From an uncultured Halobacteriovorax sp. (GTDB taxonomy: Bacteria > Bdellovibrionota > Bacteriovoracia > Bacteriovoracales > Bacteriovoracaceae): 64,000 bases of DNA. Under the pieces are notes generated by a model. The model did no database searches and was not told the DNA's origin. It saw only the letters and a program-made list of their open reading frames with translations. The stretch spans positions 186,001 through 250,000 of the forward strand of contig CAJXVS010000007.1 in assembly GCA_913061265.1 (NCBI GenBank), read 5' to 3'. Below are positions 43,123 to 51,143 of this stretch, piece by piece; positions within the stretch are counted from its first letter, which is position 1; each line of letters begins with the position of its first letter. Made by a program: the position numbers and the translations under genes.

Positions 43123-43922
43123 AGATATTTATAAAAATCGCTCTAGTTCTTATCTCTGGAAGCCTTCTGGCTGAAGAGCCGAACTATTCAAAGGTTGAAA
43201 AAGGGGAGGGTATTGCCCTTGAGCAGAATGACTCTAATGAAAATACCTTTACCAAGGTTATCATTGTAAATGACTTTGACATCATGAAGAACGAAGTCAG
43301 CCAGGAATACTTTTATAATGAGGTGAAATATAACCCTTCTTATTTTTCTCGAAAGGAGTTTTGCCCAAAGAGTTTTAAAATTATCAATAAAGTAGGCTTA
43401 TGTCCTGATCATCCTGTAGAGAGTCTTTCGATTCTTGATGTTAAAAAGTTCTTAAAACATTTAAATAAGTCGAAAGACTATCACTATAGGCTACCAAAAC
43501 TCTCTGAATATTATTATTTAATATCTAAAGGGGTAGAGAATAATAGAGAAGGCTACAGAAAACTCCTAAAGAGTATTTGGAGCTTCTTTAACTCTTATCA
43601 AAATGGTCATGAAGGTAAGGTACAAACTTCTAGTAGTAAATCGAGCATGTCCTTTAATAAGAATCAGAATTATCTAATAGGAAATGTTTGGGAATTTACG
43701 GGTGATTATCTCGACTACTCAAAAAATATTTTCAAAAAGGACCCTTCGACTTCGATAGAGCAGAGCAAAGGCCAAAATATAGCCTTTTTCGGTCTTTCAT
43801 TTGGGATGGAGCTATCAAAGGAAGAGTTTTTTGATAATCAAAAGGTCCTAAGGCAAAGCGACCGCCATGCTTGGGCCTCTAATATGCTAGGCTTTCGGTT
43901 GGTGCGGATTAAGAAAAGATAG
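43119..43922 (+). CDS. Exported formylglycine-enzyme-like protein B, diverged paralogue
   Basis: A 267-residue protein starting at GTG that overlaps the previous stop, with a signal peptide (IFIKIALVLISGSLLA). It aligns with its upstream neighbour by eye: IMKNEVSQEYFYNEVKYNPSYF, HPVESLSILDVKKFLKHL, YHYRLPKLSEYYYL, LIGNVWEFTGDYL and NMLGFRLVRIKKR. The RGG strand has been lost (FFGLSFGMELS), and the active-site Cys are absent. This is a degenerate paralogue. A tandem pair of FGE-like proteins behind an FG-GAP protein suggests a joint extracellular assembly. Confidence 0.8.
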   Translation: MKIFIKIALVLISGSLLAEEPNYSKVEKGEGIALEQNDSNENTFTKVIIVNDFDIMKNEVSQEYFYNEVKYNPSYFSRKEFCPKSFKIINKVGLCPDHPVESLSILDVKKFLKHLNKSKDYHYRLPKLSEYYYLISKGVENNREGYRKLLKSIWSFFNSYQNGHEGKVQTSSSKSSMSFNKNQNYLIGNVWEFTGDYLDYSKNIFKKDPSTSIEQSKGQNIAFFGLSFGMELSKEEFFDNQKVLRQSDRHAWASNMLGFRLVRIKKR

Positions 43923-44039
43923 CCGACTAAATAACTTTTTTCTTGTTCAGATTCTCTAAGAAAATACCTTTTATATTGCTAGATTTTTGAGTCCTGATAG
44001 AATTATCTTAATCAACAATTTGAATTTACTGGAGTTTTC

Positions 44040-45392
44040 ATGAATCCCTCAACAATTGAAATCATTGGAACGGTTTGCTTTGGCCTAGCCGTTGCCCACA
44101 CTTTTATGGTCAAAAAATTTCAGGAGATAGCTCATAAATATCCTGAAGGCTCTATGGGCGAGAACTTCTGGCATTTTATGGGAGAAGTCGAAGCCGTCTT
44201 TGGTATCTGGGGAGCCGCTTTTTTAGCCTGCTACGCAGGACTAAAGGGCTTTGCTAACTACGATGATGCCCATCATTTAATCTTAGGTGTCGATAGAGGT
44301 TATTTAGATGCAAGTGGCGTTCATGTTAAGGGTGCTGTTAATTATCTCTCTGGTCTAAATTTTACAGAGCCTGCCTTTGTCTTTGTGATCATGGCCATTG
44401 CGGGAACAAGACCTATTATTTTAATGGCTGAAAAGCTTATTGGAATGTTCGCAAAAGTTATGCCTTTTGGTCCGAAGATGTCTTTTTATTGTGCGGCCCT
44501 TATTTTTGGTCCACTTCTTGGCTCTTTTATTACTGAGCCTGCTGCCATGACTGTGACGGCGCTTATCTTATTAGATTATTTTTATAGTTCTAAGATGAGC
44601 CGAAAATTTATGTACGCAACTATCGGATTACTCTTTGTTAATATTTCGATTGGAGGAACTCTGACTCACTTTGCTGCTCCTCCTGTCTTAATGGTCGCCG
44701 GTAAATGGGGATGGGGAATGGGCTTTATGTTCACTCACTTTGGTTGGAAGGCCATCATCTCAATTCTTATTTGTACTTTTGCTACAGCAGTCTACTTTAA
44801 ATCAGAACTTACTGGTGAATTAGAGATCAAGCAAAAACATGATAATTATATGGTACCAACTTGGTGGATGACTCTTATTCATTTAATCTTTATCGCCATG
44901 GTAGTGCTTCTGGCCCATCATATTGTCGCCTTCTTGGCCCTTTTCCTTTTCTTCTTAGGTTTTACAACTGTGACTCAAGAATATCAGGATCGTATTCAGT
45001 TAAAAGAATCACTCTTAGTAGGTTTCTTTTTAGCGGGGCTTGTGACTCTAGGGTCTATGCAAGCTTGGTGGATTAAAGAAGTTCTTGGAATGCTAGGTGA
45101 GTTTAGCCTTTTCATTGGAACAACTGGATTAACTGGTATTACTGATAACGCTCTTTTAACTTATCTTGGCTCTCTTGTTGAACTCTCAGACTCTAAGAAG
45201 TTTGCCTTAGTGGCTGGTGCCGTTACTGGTGGTGGTTTAACTGTGATTGCTAATGCACCAAACCCTGCTGGGTTTGGTATCTTAAAAGGTAGTTTTGGAG
45301 ATGATGGAATTAACCCATTAAAACTTTTAATGGGTTCATTGATTCCAACAATTGTCGCTGGAATTTGTATGTGGTTATTACCTAACTTATAA
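44040..45392 (+). CDS. Putative Na+/H+ antiporter (DUF1504-type membrane protein)
   Basis: A 450-residue membrane protein with about 11-12 hydrophobic segments. Ordered features: VAHTFMVKKFQEIAHKYP and GEVEAVFGIWGAAF near the N-terminus, GTRPIILMAEKLI, LGSFITEPAAMTVTALILLD, GGTLTHFAAPPVLMVAGKWGW and ITDNALLTYLGSLV, AGAVTGGGLTVIANAPNPAGF. These match the family often annotated as putative Na+/H+ antiporter, related in layout to the ArsB/NhaD ion-transporter superfamily. Conserved acidic and Thr/Pro residues in the two helical-hairpin motifs suggest ion coupling. Function is by family only. It is a single gene and converges with ilvE. Confidence 0.82.
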   Translation: MNPSTIEIIGTVCFGLAVAHTFMVKKFQEIAHKYPEGSMGENFWHFMGEVEAVFGIWGAAFLACYAGLKGFANYDDAHHLILGVDRGYLDASGVHVKGAVNYLSGLNFTEPAFVFVIMAIAGTRPIILMAEKLIGMFAKVMPFGPKMSFYCAALIFGPLLGSFITEPAAMTVTALILLDYFYSSKMSRKFMYATIGLLFVNISIGGTLTHFAAPPVLMVAGKWGWGMGFMFTHFGWKAIISILICTFATAVYFKSELTGELEIKQKHDNYMVPTWWMTLIHLIFIAMVVLLAHHIVAFLALFLFFLGFTTVTQEYQDRIQLKESLLVGFFLAGLVTLGSMQAWWIKEVLGMLGEFSLFIGTTGLTGITDNALLTYLGSLVELSDSKKFALVAGAVTGGGLTVIANAPNPAGFGILKGSFGDDGINPLKLLMGSLIPTIVAGICMWLLPNL

Positions 45393-45397
45393 AAAAA

Positions 45398-46471
45398 CTA
45401 AACGGGTGGGTTGATCTTAACAACCCATCCTTCTGGTCCTTCTTTTCTTCCTTCTTGAATATCTAAAAGTGTCTTTCTTAATTTCGCCGCAACAGGACCT
45501 TCAGGATTTTGAAGCTTGTACTGAGTATCATCAGATTCTTGTAAAGCATTGATTGGGGTAATAATGGCAGCAGTTCCACAGGCGAAGGCCTCAGTACATT
45601 TTCCAGACTTAATCCCCTCAATAACTTCCTCAATAAGTAATTCCTTTTCGATAACTTCAAAGCCTTCACTTTGAGCAATCTCTAGGATTGATTTTCTGGT
45701 GATCCCTGCAAGAATGGTTTCTGTGAGCTCTGGAGTGACTAGTTTTCCATCAATGACGGCAAAGAAGTTCATGCCACTCATCTCTTCAATTCTTGAATGA
45801 TTGACAGCATCGAGCCATAGGATTTGTTGGCAGTTCTTTGCAATGGCCTGATTAGCAGAAAGAAGAGAGGCTGCATAGTTTCCGCCAGTCTTGGCCATAC
45901 CTACTCCACCTGGAGTTGCACGTACGGCATCTCTTTCGATACCAACTGTCACTGATCCAGACTTAAAGTAGTCACCACTTGGAGAAGCAATAATAAGAAA
46001 CTTAAACTTCTCACTTGGCTTTATGCCGAGGCTTCCTTCAGTTGCAAACATAAAGGGACGAATATAAAGAGTCTCACCACTATTTGGCGGAATAAATTCA
46101 GAACAATAAGATGTGATGGTTTTTGAGCCCTCAACAAAGTATTCGATGGGAAGATCTGGCATGGCCATTCTTCTAGCAGAAGCGTTGAAGCGCTTGGCAT
46201 TTTCATCTGGTCTAAAAAGAAAAGGTCCATTCCCATCAGTCTTGTAGGCCTTAAGACCTTCAAAGATTTCTTGGGCGTAGTGAAGAACCTTTGCAGTCGG
46301 GTCTAGAGTAATTGGACCATAGGCTTTCAATTGAAGAGGTCCCCATTTTCCATCTGCATAATCAGCCTCAATCATAATAGGGGCCATTATTTTGCCAAAG
46401 CCAACTTCTTTTGGAAGTTCAAACTTCCTAAGAACTTCGTTCACTTCTGGAAGAACTTCAATAATACTCAT
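45398..46471 (-). CDS. ilvE: Branched-chain amino-acid aminotransferase
   Basis: A PLP fold-type IV enzyme that transfers the amino group between Leu/Ile/Val and 2-oxoglutarate. The 357 residues are of the longer BCAT type. Signatures are HYAQEIFEGLKAYKT, RPDENAKRFNASARRM, ETLYIRPFMFATEGSLG, AKTGGNYAASLLSANQAI with the PLP-binding Lys, EMSGMNFFAVIDG and TEAFACGTAAIITPI. It is monocistronic and starts 127 bases from the divergent gene at 46599. Confidence 0.96.
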   Translation of the reverse strand: MSIIEVLPEVNEVLRKFELPKEVGFGKIMAPIMIEADYADGKWGPLQLKAYGPITLDPTAKVLHYAQEIFEGLKAYKTDGNGPFLFRPDENAKRFNASARRMAMPDLPIEYFVEGSKTITSYCSEFIPPNSGETLYIRPFMFATEGSLGIKPSEKFKFLIIASPSGDYFKSGSVTVGIERDAVRATPGGVGMAKTGGNYAASLLSANQAIAKNCQQILWLDAVNHSRIEEMSGMNFFAVIDGKLVTPELTETILAGITRKSILEIAQSEGFEVIEKELLIEEVIEGIKSGKCTEAFACGTAAIITPINALQESDDTQYKLQNPEGPVAAKLRKTLLDIQEGRKEGPEGWVVKINPPV

Positions 46472-46598
46472 ATGCTGCCTCGCGTTTTAATTCTCAATTA
46501 ATGTTCATACATACCAAAACTTTAGTGCTTTGCCATTTGCCCCACGCCAAAGATTTCCGGTAAACTATAGGTAAGCTATTAATTAAACGGGATCATTT

Positions 46599-47765
46599 TT
46601 GATAACTAGATTTTTATTACTCATTTTCATTTCTCTTTCTTTTACTGGGCCTTTAATGGCCAAGGTCAATAAGAAGCCTTTCAAGGTCCGCTTCAGCGGA
46701 GCCCCTGGCAGTATAGCCAGCTTGAAAAAAAGAACAGAATTAAAGATGGCCCGAAGCACCTCTTTTTGCCGTGGCTTTTATATGCCAAAGGCCGTGAGTA
46801 CTTGGTCTTGTAAAGGGAGCGCCCCAAGAACTGAAACCTGTGCATTGACTTATAAATGTAAGCCGACAACTAAGAACTTTAACCGTAGCTCTGAAACAAA
46901 AAGACTTCGTAGAGATCTTAGAAAGATGAAAGTAAGTAACGATCGTTTAAAGATCAGAGTTAGCCGTAAGCCTTATAAGAAACTCTCGAGGGGTGGTAAG
47001 AAACTTGTCTCCCGTCTTAAAAAAGCAAAGGGAAGTTCTAAGTCAGTTAGGAAGCCATCGCCTAAGATAAGCGCGCCGAAAGCCGTTGTTAGTCAGTCCA
47101 ATCTTAACGACGAGCTTGATGAACTCTCAAAGTTTAATGAGAACGATAAAGTTGATGAAGCTCTAGTAAAATCAGGAGTTGATAAGGCCCTAAGCGAAGA
47201 CCTTGAAGACGAACTCGACGAAGAGATTGACTCCCTCAAAGAAGAAAGCCAAGAGTCTGAGCCTTCTAATGAAGACTTTGCCTCTGCTGAAGAGAGTTCT
47301 GGGGAAGAAGATAGCCCTTATTCCGATTCAGGTGATGCAAAGCTGGCGGCCTTTAGTTTTGAATTGATTCAAGTAGCTGATGACTTTGACTCCATCGTGA
47401 CTATGGGCGCGAGTTGGACTCCTAGAAAAGAATTCAATTCAAAGATTGGAATGAGAGGACAGTTTGGTTTAAAGACTCTAAAGATTCTCTCTGGAACTGC
47501 TCTAGAGGAAACCTTTCTAGTCTATGACTTAGGTCTTTATATGGATCTAAACTTTACCAATAACCTCTTCGCTGAGGTTGGTTACTTTCTAGAGAAGTGG
47601 AATAGCGAAGCAGGGGAATCTCATAGCGCTTTTAGTTTTGGTTTTGGATACAAGTTTACTAATAAGCTCCTAAAAGTTTTCGACCGAGTCTTTATAGATT
47701 ATTCAACACTTTCCAATGAAACTTCAAACCGAGAGCTGAAGTTTGCAACAGGAATTTCTTTTTAG
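46599..47765 (+). CDS. Exported protein with basic and acidic segments and a C-terminal barrel-like domain
   Basis: A 388-residue protein starting at TTG with a signal peptide (ITRFLLLIFISLSFTGPLMA). Residues ~22-150 are strongly basic, with four Cys (FCRGFYMP; WSCKGSAPRTETCALTYKC). Residues ~165-245 are strongly acidic (DLEDELDEEIDSLKEES). The last ~140 residues consist of strand-like blocks (FSFELIQVADDF, MRGQFGLKTL, LYMDLNFTN, FAEVGYFLEKW, SFGFGYKFT) ending FATGISF, typical of an outer-membrane beta-barrel of about eight strands. The basic segment could contact LPS or peptidoglycan. No family recognised. Confidence 0.72.
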   Translation: MITRFLLLIFISLSFTGPLMAKVNKKPFKVRFSGAPGSIASLKKRTELKMARSTSFCRGFYMPKAVSTWSCKGSAPRTETCALTYKCKPTTKNFNRSSETKRLRRDLRKMKVSNDRLKIRVSRKPYKKLSRGGKKLVSRLKKAKGSSKSVRKPSPKISAPKAVVSQSNLNDELDELSKFNENDKVDEALVKSGVDKALSEDLEDELDEEIDSLKEESQESEPSNEDFASAEESSGEEDSPYSDSGDAKLAAFSFELIQVADDFDSIVTMGASWTPRKEFNSKIGMRGQFGLKTLKILSGTALEETFLVYDLGLYMDLNFTNNLFAEVGYFLEKWNSEAGESHSAFSFGFGYKFTNKLLKVFDRVFIDYSTLSNETSNRELKFATGISF

Positions 47766-47872
47766 CCCACCGTATTATAAATGTCATATTGAAACCTATT
47801 TGTCGGGGCACTCTGATACTAGTGCCGAATTGAAAGATACCAAACTTTTTCACTCTGAATTAAATTAGATTC

Positions 47873-47900
47873 TTGACGCGTGGTCAAAGAAACTTATTTT
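47873..47900 (+). promoter_or_regulatory. Candidate sigma-70-type promoter before the Cys-repeat gene
   Basis: TTGACG at 47873 and TATTTT at 47895 with a 16-base spacer, 51 bases before the ATG at 47951, which has an AAGGGGG site. The -35 is good (five of six) and the -10 is moderate. Confidence 0.45.
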
Positions 47901-47950
47901 GGCCCTAGTGTTGCAACAGGCTAAGCAATATAAATTTTAAGGGGGAATAT

Positions 47951-49084
47951 ATGAAAAGTTATCTATTAGTTTGCTGCGCTGTTCTTTTAGTTAGTCTAAA
48001 TGTTCAAGCAGGATCAAAAGAAGAAGTTAAGTATTACGGTCAGAGCACTGAAACTCTAGGCTTAGATATTATTAAAAATGAAACTAGGTATACCTACCGC
48101 GATATCAACACAACATGTACTCGTCAGGTTCCTCATACTTCTGAAGTTTGTGGTTATGAGACATATTACCGTCAGGGAGCTTGTCACTGGGAATCAGGAG
48201 ATGAGGTTTGTTCTACTGAAGGCGGAGGAAGAGAATGTCACTGGGAAGCAGGCAGAACACAGTGCCGAACCAATGGTTCAGGCAGAGAAGTTTGCCGCGA
48301 TCTACCAGGTCATCAAATCTGTGAAAATAAGCCAGGTCGTAGGGTTTGTCATACAACTCCAGGAAGACAAGTTTGTCCTCAGGAGTCTTATCAAGAATGG
48401 GAATGCCATGATGAGACAACTTACACTACTGAGACTTATGCCTGCGTTCAAACAATTGCAGAACCGTATATTGTAAAAAGAAAAGTAAACGCTTCAGTTG
48501 ATCTCTCATTCAAGTCTCTTGATGTTTCGGAACCAAAGTTTCTTGTAGCCGTTGAGTTAGAAGAAAGTGGAAACGTTAAGATCACGGCTAAGAATACTTC
48601 TTCTAAGGCAGCTCTTATGTTTGCCAAGTCTAATATTGATATTGACGACGCTGGGGATGAAGACATTACTGTAAAAGCAACAATCGAAACCCGAGTTGTT
48701 GATAAGGCGACCTTTTTAGCTCCTGTTACTAAGGGAATCAAAAGCGTTAGGCTTTCAAGCAAAGAGATCTCTTTTGTTGTTGGAAAGATTAGAAATAAAA
48801 AAATGATTACTGTCTCTCTTATGATTAAGAAAAAAGGCTTTATCGGAATTGGGCGATCAAAGGTTATTGATAAGACTCTTAAAGCGACTGATTTTGAAAT
48901 CACTGAAGTTGATGGGAAGTCTAAACTTACTCTTAAAGCGGATAAATTCTCTAAAGCACCAAAGGCCGGTAAGAAATATAATGTTGAAATTTCTGTGAAG
49001 ATGGATGCTAGTCATAAAGAATTGATCACTCCTGTGAGTGGGGATCTTAAGGCTAGTTTTTCTGAGAAGTTGAAGGCTAAGTAG
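47951..49084 (+). CDS. Secreted protein with a nonapeptide Cys repeat
   Basis: A 377-residue exported protein (signal peptide SYLLVCCAVLLVSLNVQAG). The mature N-terminal part has 12 Cys at residues 56, 67, 78, 87, 96, 105, 115, 124, 133, 142, 152 and 165. Eight of these (78-142) are spaced 9-10 residues apart with a repeat pattern resembling C-x(3-4)-G-x-x-x-C (CHWESGDEV, CHWEAGRTQ, CRDLPGHQI, CENKPGRRV, CHTTPGRQV). The C-terminal ~200 residues are strand-rich and charged (VDLSFKSLDV; ITAKNTSSKAALMF) with no further Cys. This could be an extracellular or adhesive protein with a regular disulfide ladder. No family recognised. A strong terminator follows. Confidence 0.78.
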   Translation: MKSYLLVCCAVLLVSLNVQAGSKEEVKYYGQSTETLGLDIIKNETRYTYRDINTTCTRQVPHTSEVCGYETYYRQGACHWESGDEVCSTEGGGRECHWEAGRTQCRTNGSGREVCRDLPGHQICENKPGRRVCHTTPGRQVCPQESYQEWECHDETTYTTETYACVQTIAEPYIVKRKVNASVDLSFKSLDVSEPKFLVAVELEESGNVKITAKNTSSKAALMFAKSNIDIDDAGDEDITVKATIETRVVDKATFLAPVTKGIKSVRLSSKEISFVVGKIRNKKMITVSLMIKKKGFIGIGRSKVIDKTLKATDFEITEVDGKSKLTLKADKFSKAPKAGKKYNVEISVKMDASHKELITPVSGDLKASFSEKLKAK

Positions 49085-49111
49085 ATTTTTTAAACGTAGA
49101 ATATTTGAGGG

Positions 49112-49140
49112 GGGCTGACTTTTGTTGGCCCTTTTTTTTT
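49112..49140 (+). terminator. Rho-independent terminator after the Cys-repeat gene
   Basis: GGGCTGAC pairs with GTTGGCCC (8 bp including two G-T pairs, loop TTTT), followed by nine Ts. It lies 27 bases after the stop. Confidence 0.9.
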
Positions 49141-49160
49141 GTTTGGGGGCTAGGGCTTAT

Positions 49161-49277
49161 GACCGTCTGTACGACCAACTTATTTAAGATTCTTTCTTGG
49201 ATGTTTGCAGAGATACTCCGCGTGCTTTGGGTCGCGCTTCCGCTTGACCGTCGCTTACGACCATTTGTTTAAAAATC
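49161..49277. repeat. Imperfect direct repeat of ~32 bp next to tRNA-Val
   Basis: Two stretches, 49161-49192 and 49246-49277, align with about three-quarters identity: both begin GACCGTC, contain TACGACCA and end with an AT-rich TTTAA-type block. The 54 bases between them are noticeably GC-richer than the neighbourhood. They contain no readable gene. This fills most of the 346-base space between 49085 and 49430, together with the terminator, hairpin and tRNA. Confidence 0.5.
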
Positions 49278-49297
49278 AAAGATTTTTAAACAAATGG
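49261..49297. repeat. Perfect 17-bp inverted repeat at the 3-prime end of tRNA-Val
   Basis: Arms 49261-49277 (CCATTTGTTTAAAAATC) and 49281-49297 are exact reverse complements around a 3-base loop. The inner arm includes the tRNA CCA end. With a 3-base bulge the pairing extends further into ACGACC of the acceptor stem. It may be a processing or termination structure for the tRNA. Confidence 0.85.
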
Positions 49298-49369
49298 TGG
49301 TCGTGACAAGGATTGAACTTGTGACCCCCTCGATGTCAACGAGGTGCTCTCCCACTGAGCTACACGACC
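49295..49369 (-). tRNA. tRNA-Val (GAC)
   Basis: Read on the minus strand, 75 nt including encoded CCA. Acceptor GGTCGTG pairs with CACGACC, D-stem GCTC/GAGC, anticodon stem CCTCG/CGAGG with loop TTGACAT (anticodon GAC), T-stem ACAAG/CTTGT with loop TTCAATC. All stems are perfect. Confidence 0.97.
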
Positions 49370-49487
49370 AGTTAATGAGACAAATTTAAGGGCCAAGCTT
49401 GCAACTGTCAATTTTAATGCTCTAAGTTATATGAAAAGGGAATATGATGGGTGCCAACTCATTTTCTCCCTAGTATATTCATGCCTC

Positions 49488-51143
49488 ATGAATTCGGGAT
49501 TAGAGAAATCACTTTTAGGTTTTATTGCTTATCAAATCAAAAGATTTTGGGGCTTCTACCTAGGCGCTATGGTGGCGCTCTTTCTCACTCATTTAACCAG
49601 TTCTTACTTACCTCAATTAGCAAAAGAATTAGCCGAGTTAGTTGAAAGCGGAGCAGAGAACTTTAAGACTTCTCAGTTCTTTTGGTTGGCTCTTGGCATT
49701 GTTGTCTTTAGAACTTCCTCAAGGCTTCTCTTTTTCTATCCAGCGAGAGTAATGGAAAAAGATATTCGAGTCGATATCTTAAATAAATTAGAGACCACTA
49801 GACCTGAGCGTTACGAAAGCTTTTCTTCTGGTCAGCTCTTTCAAGCTTTAAATGCAGATACTGAGCAGATGCGAGCCCTTATTGGTTTTGCTCTTCTTCA
49901 AGTAGGAAATATTATTGTAGGGCTCTCTGTCTTGATTCCAAGGCTTATGGATTACAACAAAGACTTAGTTATAGCTTTGATTCCCATGCTTGCGGGAACT
50001 CTCTTCTTCGGTGTCATCACTGCAAGAACTAGAAATTATTGGCGCCTTGGTGCCGACGCCCAAGGTGATGTGCAAAACTTCATCATGGAAAGTTACGCAG
50101 GTAAGAAAAGTATTAAGAACTACTTGGCGGAAGGGAGTTTTATTAAGCTTTTTTCAAGTTTTTCATGGAAAGAACTTTTCTACGCTTATAAAGCTGGAAT
50201 CGGTATTGGTATTTCCATGCCTCTTGTACCTCTTGGTGTCGGCCTGTCCCTCGTATGGGGGGGCTTTATTATTAAAGATCAGGAACTAGGAGCTAGTGCT
50301 CTCATCTTTTTTGGTGGCTATGTCTTTTTATTCTTAGAGCCATTAGCTTTTCTTTCTTGGATCGGCGTGGTCATCGTAGGATCAAAAGCCTCATGGGATA
50401 GAATTAAAAAGTTGATGAACGCTACTGAGACTCCAGGCAAGAGAGAGCTTTTTTTAAAAGAGACTCATCCTTTAGAATTAAGTAACGATTCATTTATTGG
50501 AGCGGTTGAATATTGGGATAAGCCCTTAACCCTTGAGTTAAAGCAAAAGAGCTGGAATGTTTTTATTGGGAAAACGGGAGCTGGAAAGTCTTATGTTTTA
50601 AATCAATTGGCCTGTCTCTTCTTTGACAAGGGGATGACTCATTCTCTGGTTGGTCAATCTCCTTATTTATATAACGATACTTTAATTAAAAATATCTTTC
50701 TTGGAAAAGAAGCGACAGCTGAAGAGATTGAATTGGCCTATGAGCTCTTGACTCTCTTTGGGCTTGATTACCTTGAAAGAAATAAAGAAAAACTCTTGTC
50801 TATGGAAGTGGGTGAGCATGGAAAGAGGCTCTCTGGTGGTCAAGCTAAAAGGCTTTGTCTTGTCAGGTCTATTTTAAGTAATGCAGAAGTCCTCTTATGG
50901 GACGATCCTTTTAGTAGTGTTGACGTTATCTTAGAAAAAGAAATTATTACCGAACTTAAGAAATCAAAGTGGCTTGATGGAAAAACAATCATCCTCTGTT
51001 CGCACAGACTCTCTACCGTGAGGATGTGTGATGAATTATTTTTTATTGATACTATTGAGGGCATGCTTGAAAAAGGTAGTGTCGATAGTTTATTAAAAAC
51101 GGATACGAAAACTTATGAGTACTTTGAAAAACAGCTTGTCTGA
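49488..51143 (+). CDS. ABC exporter half-transporter 1 (permease-ATPase)
   Basis: About 551 residues from ATG 49488 (MNSGLEKSLL), chosen because the upstream in-frame codons read as non-membrane sequence. Residues ~1-320 contain six membrane segments (type IV exporter fold). The ATPase domain has Walker A GKTGAGKS, the LSGGQ signature (RLSGGQAKRLCL), Walker B VLLWDDPFSS and an H-loop CSHRLS. Asp replaces the catalytic Glu after Walker B, which makes this site non-canonical. The partner gene starts inside its last 29 bases, so the pair forms a heterodimer. Substrate unknown. Confidence 0.92.
   Translation: MNSGLEKSLLGFIAYQIKRFWGFYLGAMVALFLTHLTSSYLPQLAKELAELVESGAENFKTSQFFWLALGIVVFRTSSRLLFFYPARVMEKDIRVDILNKLETTRPERYESFSSGQLFQALNADTEQMRALIGFALLQVGNIIVGLSVLIPRLMDYNKDLVIALIPMLAGTLFFGVITARTRNYWRLGADAQGDVQNFIMESYAGKKSIKNYLAEGSFIKLFSSFSWKELFYAYKAGIGIGISMPLVPLGVGLSLVWGGFIIKDQELGASALIFFGGYVFLFLEPLAFLSWIGVVIVGSKASWDRIKKLMNATETPGKRELFLKETHPLELSNDSFIGAVEYWDKPLTLELKQKSWNVFIGKTGAGKSYVLNQLACLFFDKGMTHSLVGQSPYLYNDTLIKNIFLGKEATAEEIELAYELLTLFGLDYLERNKEKLLSMEVGEHGKRLSGGQAKRLCLVRSILSNAEVLLWDDPFSSVDVILEKEIITELKKSKWLDGKTIILCSHRLSTVRMCDELFFIDTIEGMLEKGSVDSLLKTDTKTYEYFEKQLV

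Noticed and set aside
47807-47826. Hairpin GGCACT/AGTGCC after the barrel gene
   Set aside because: Only 6 bp and not followed by a T-run; not called a terminator.
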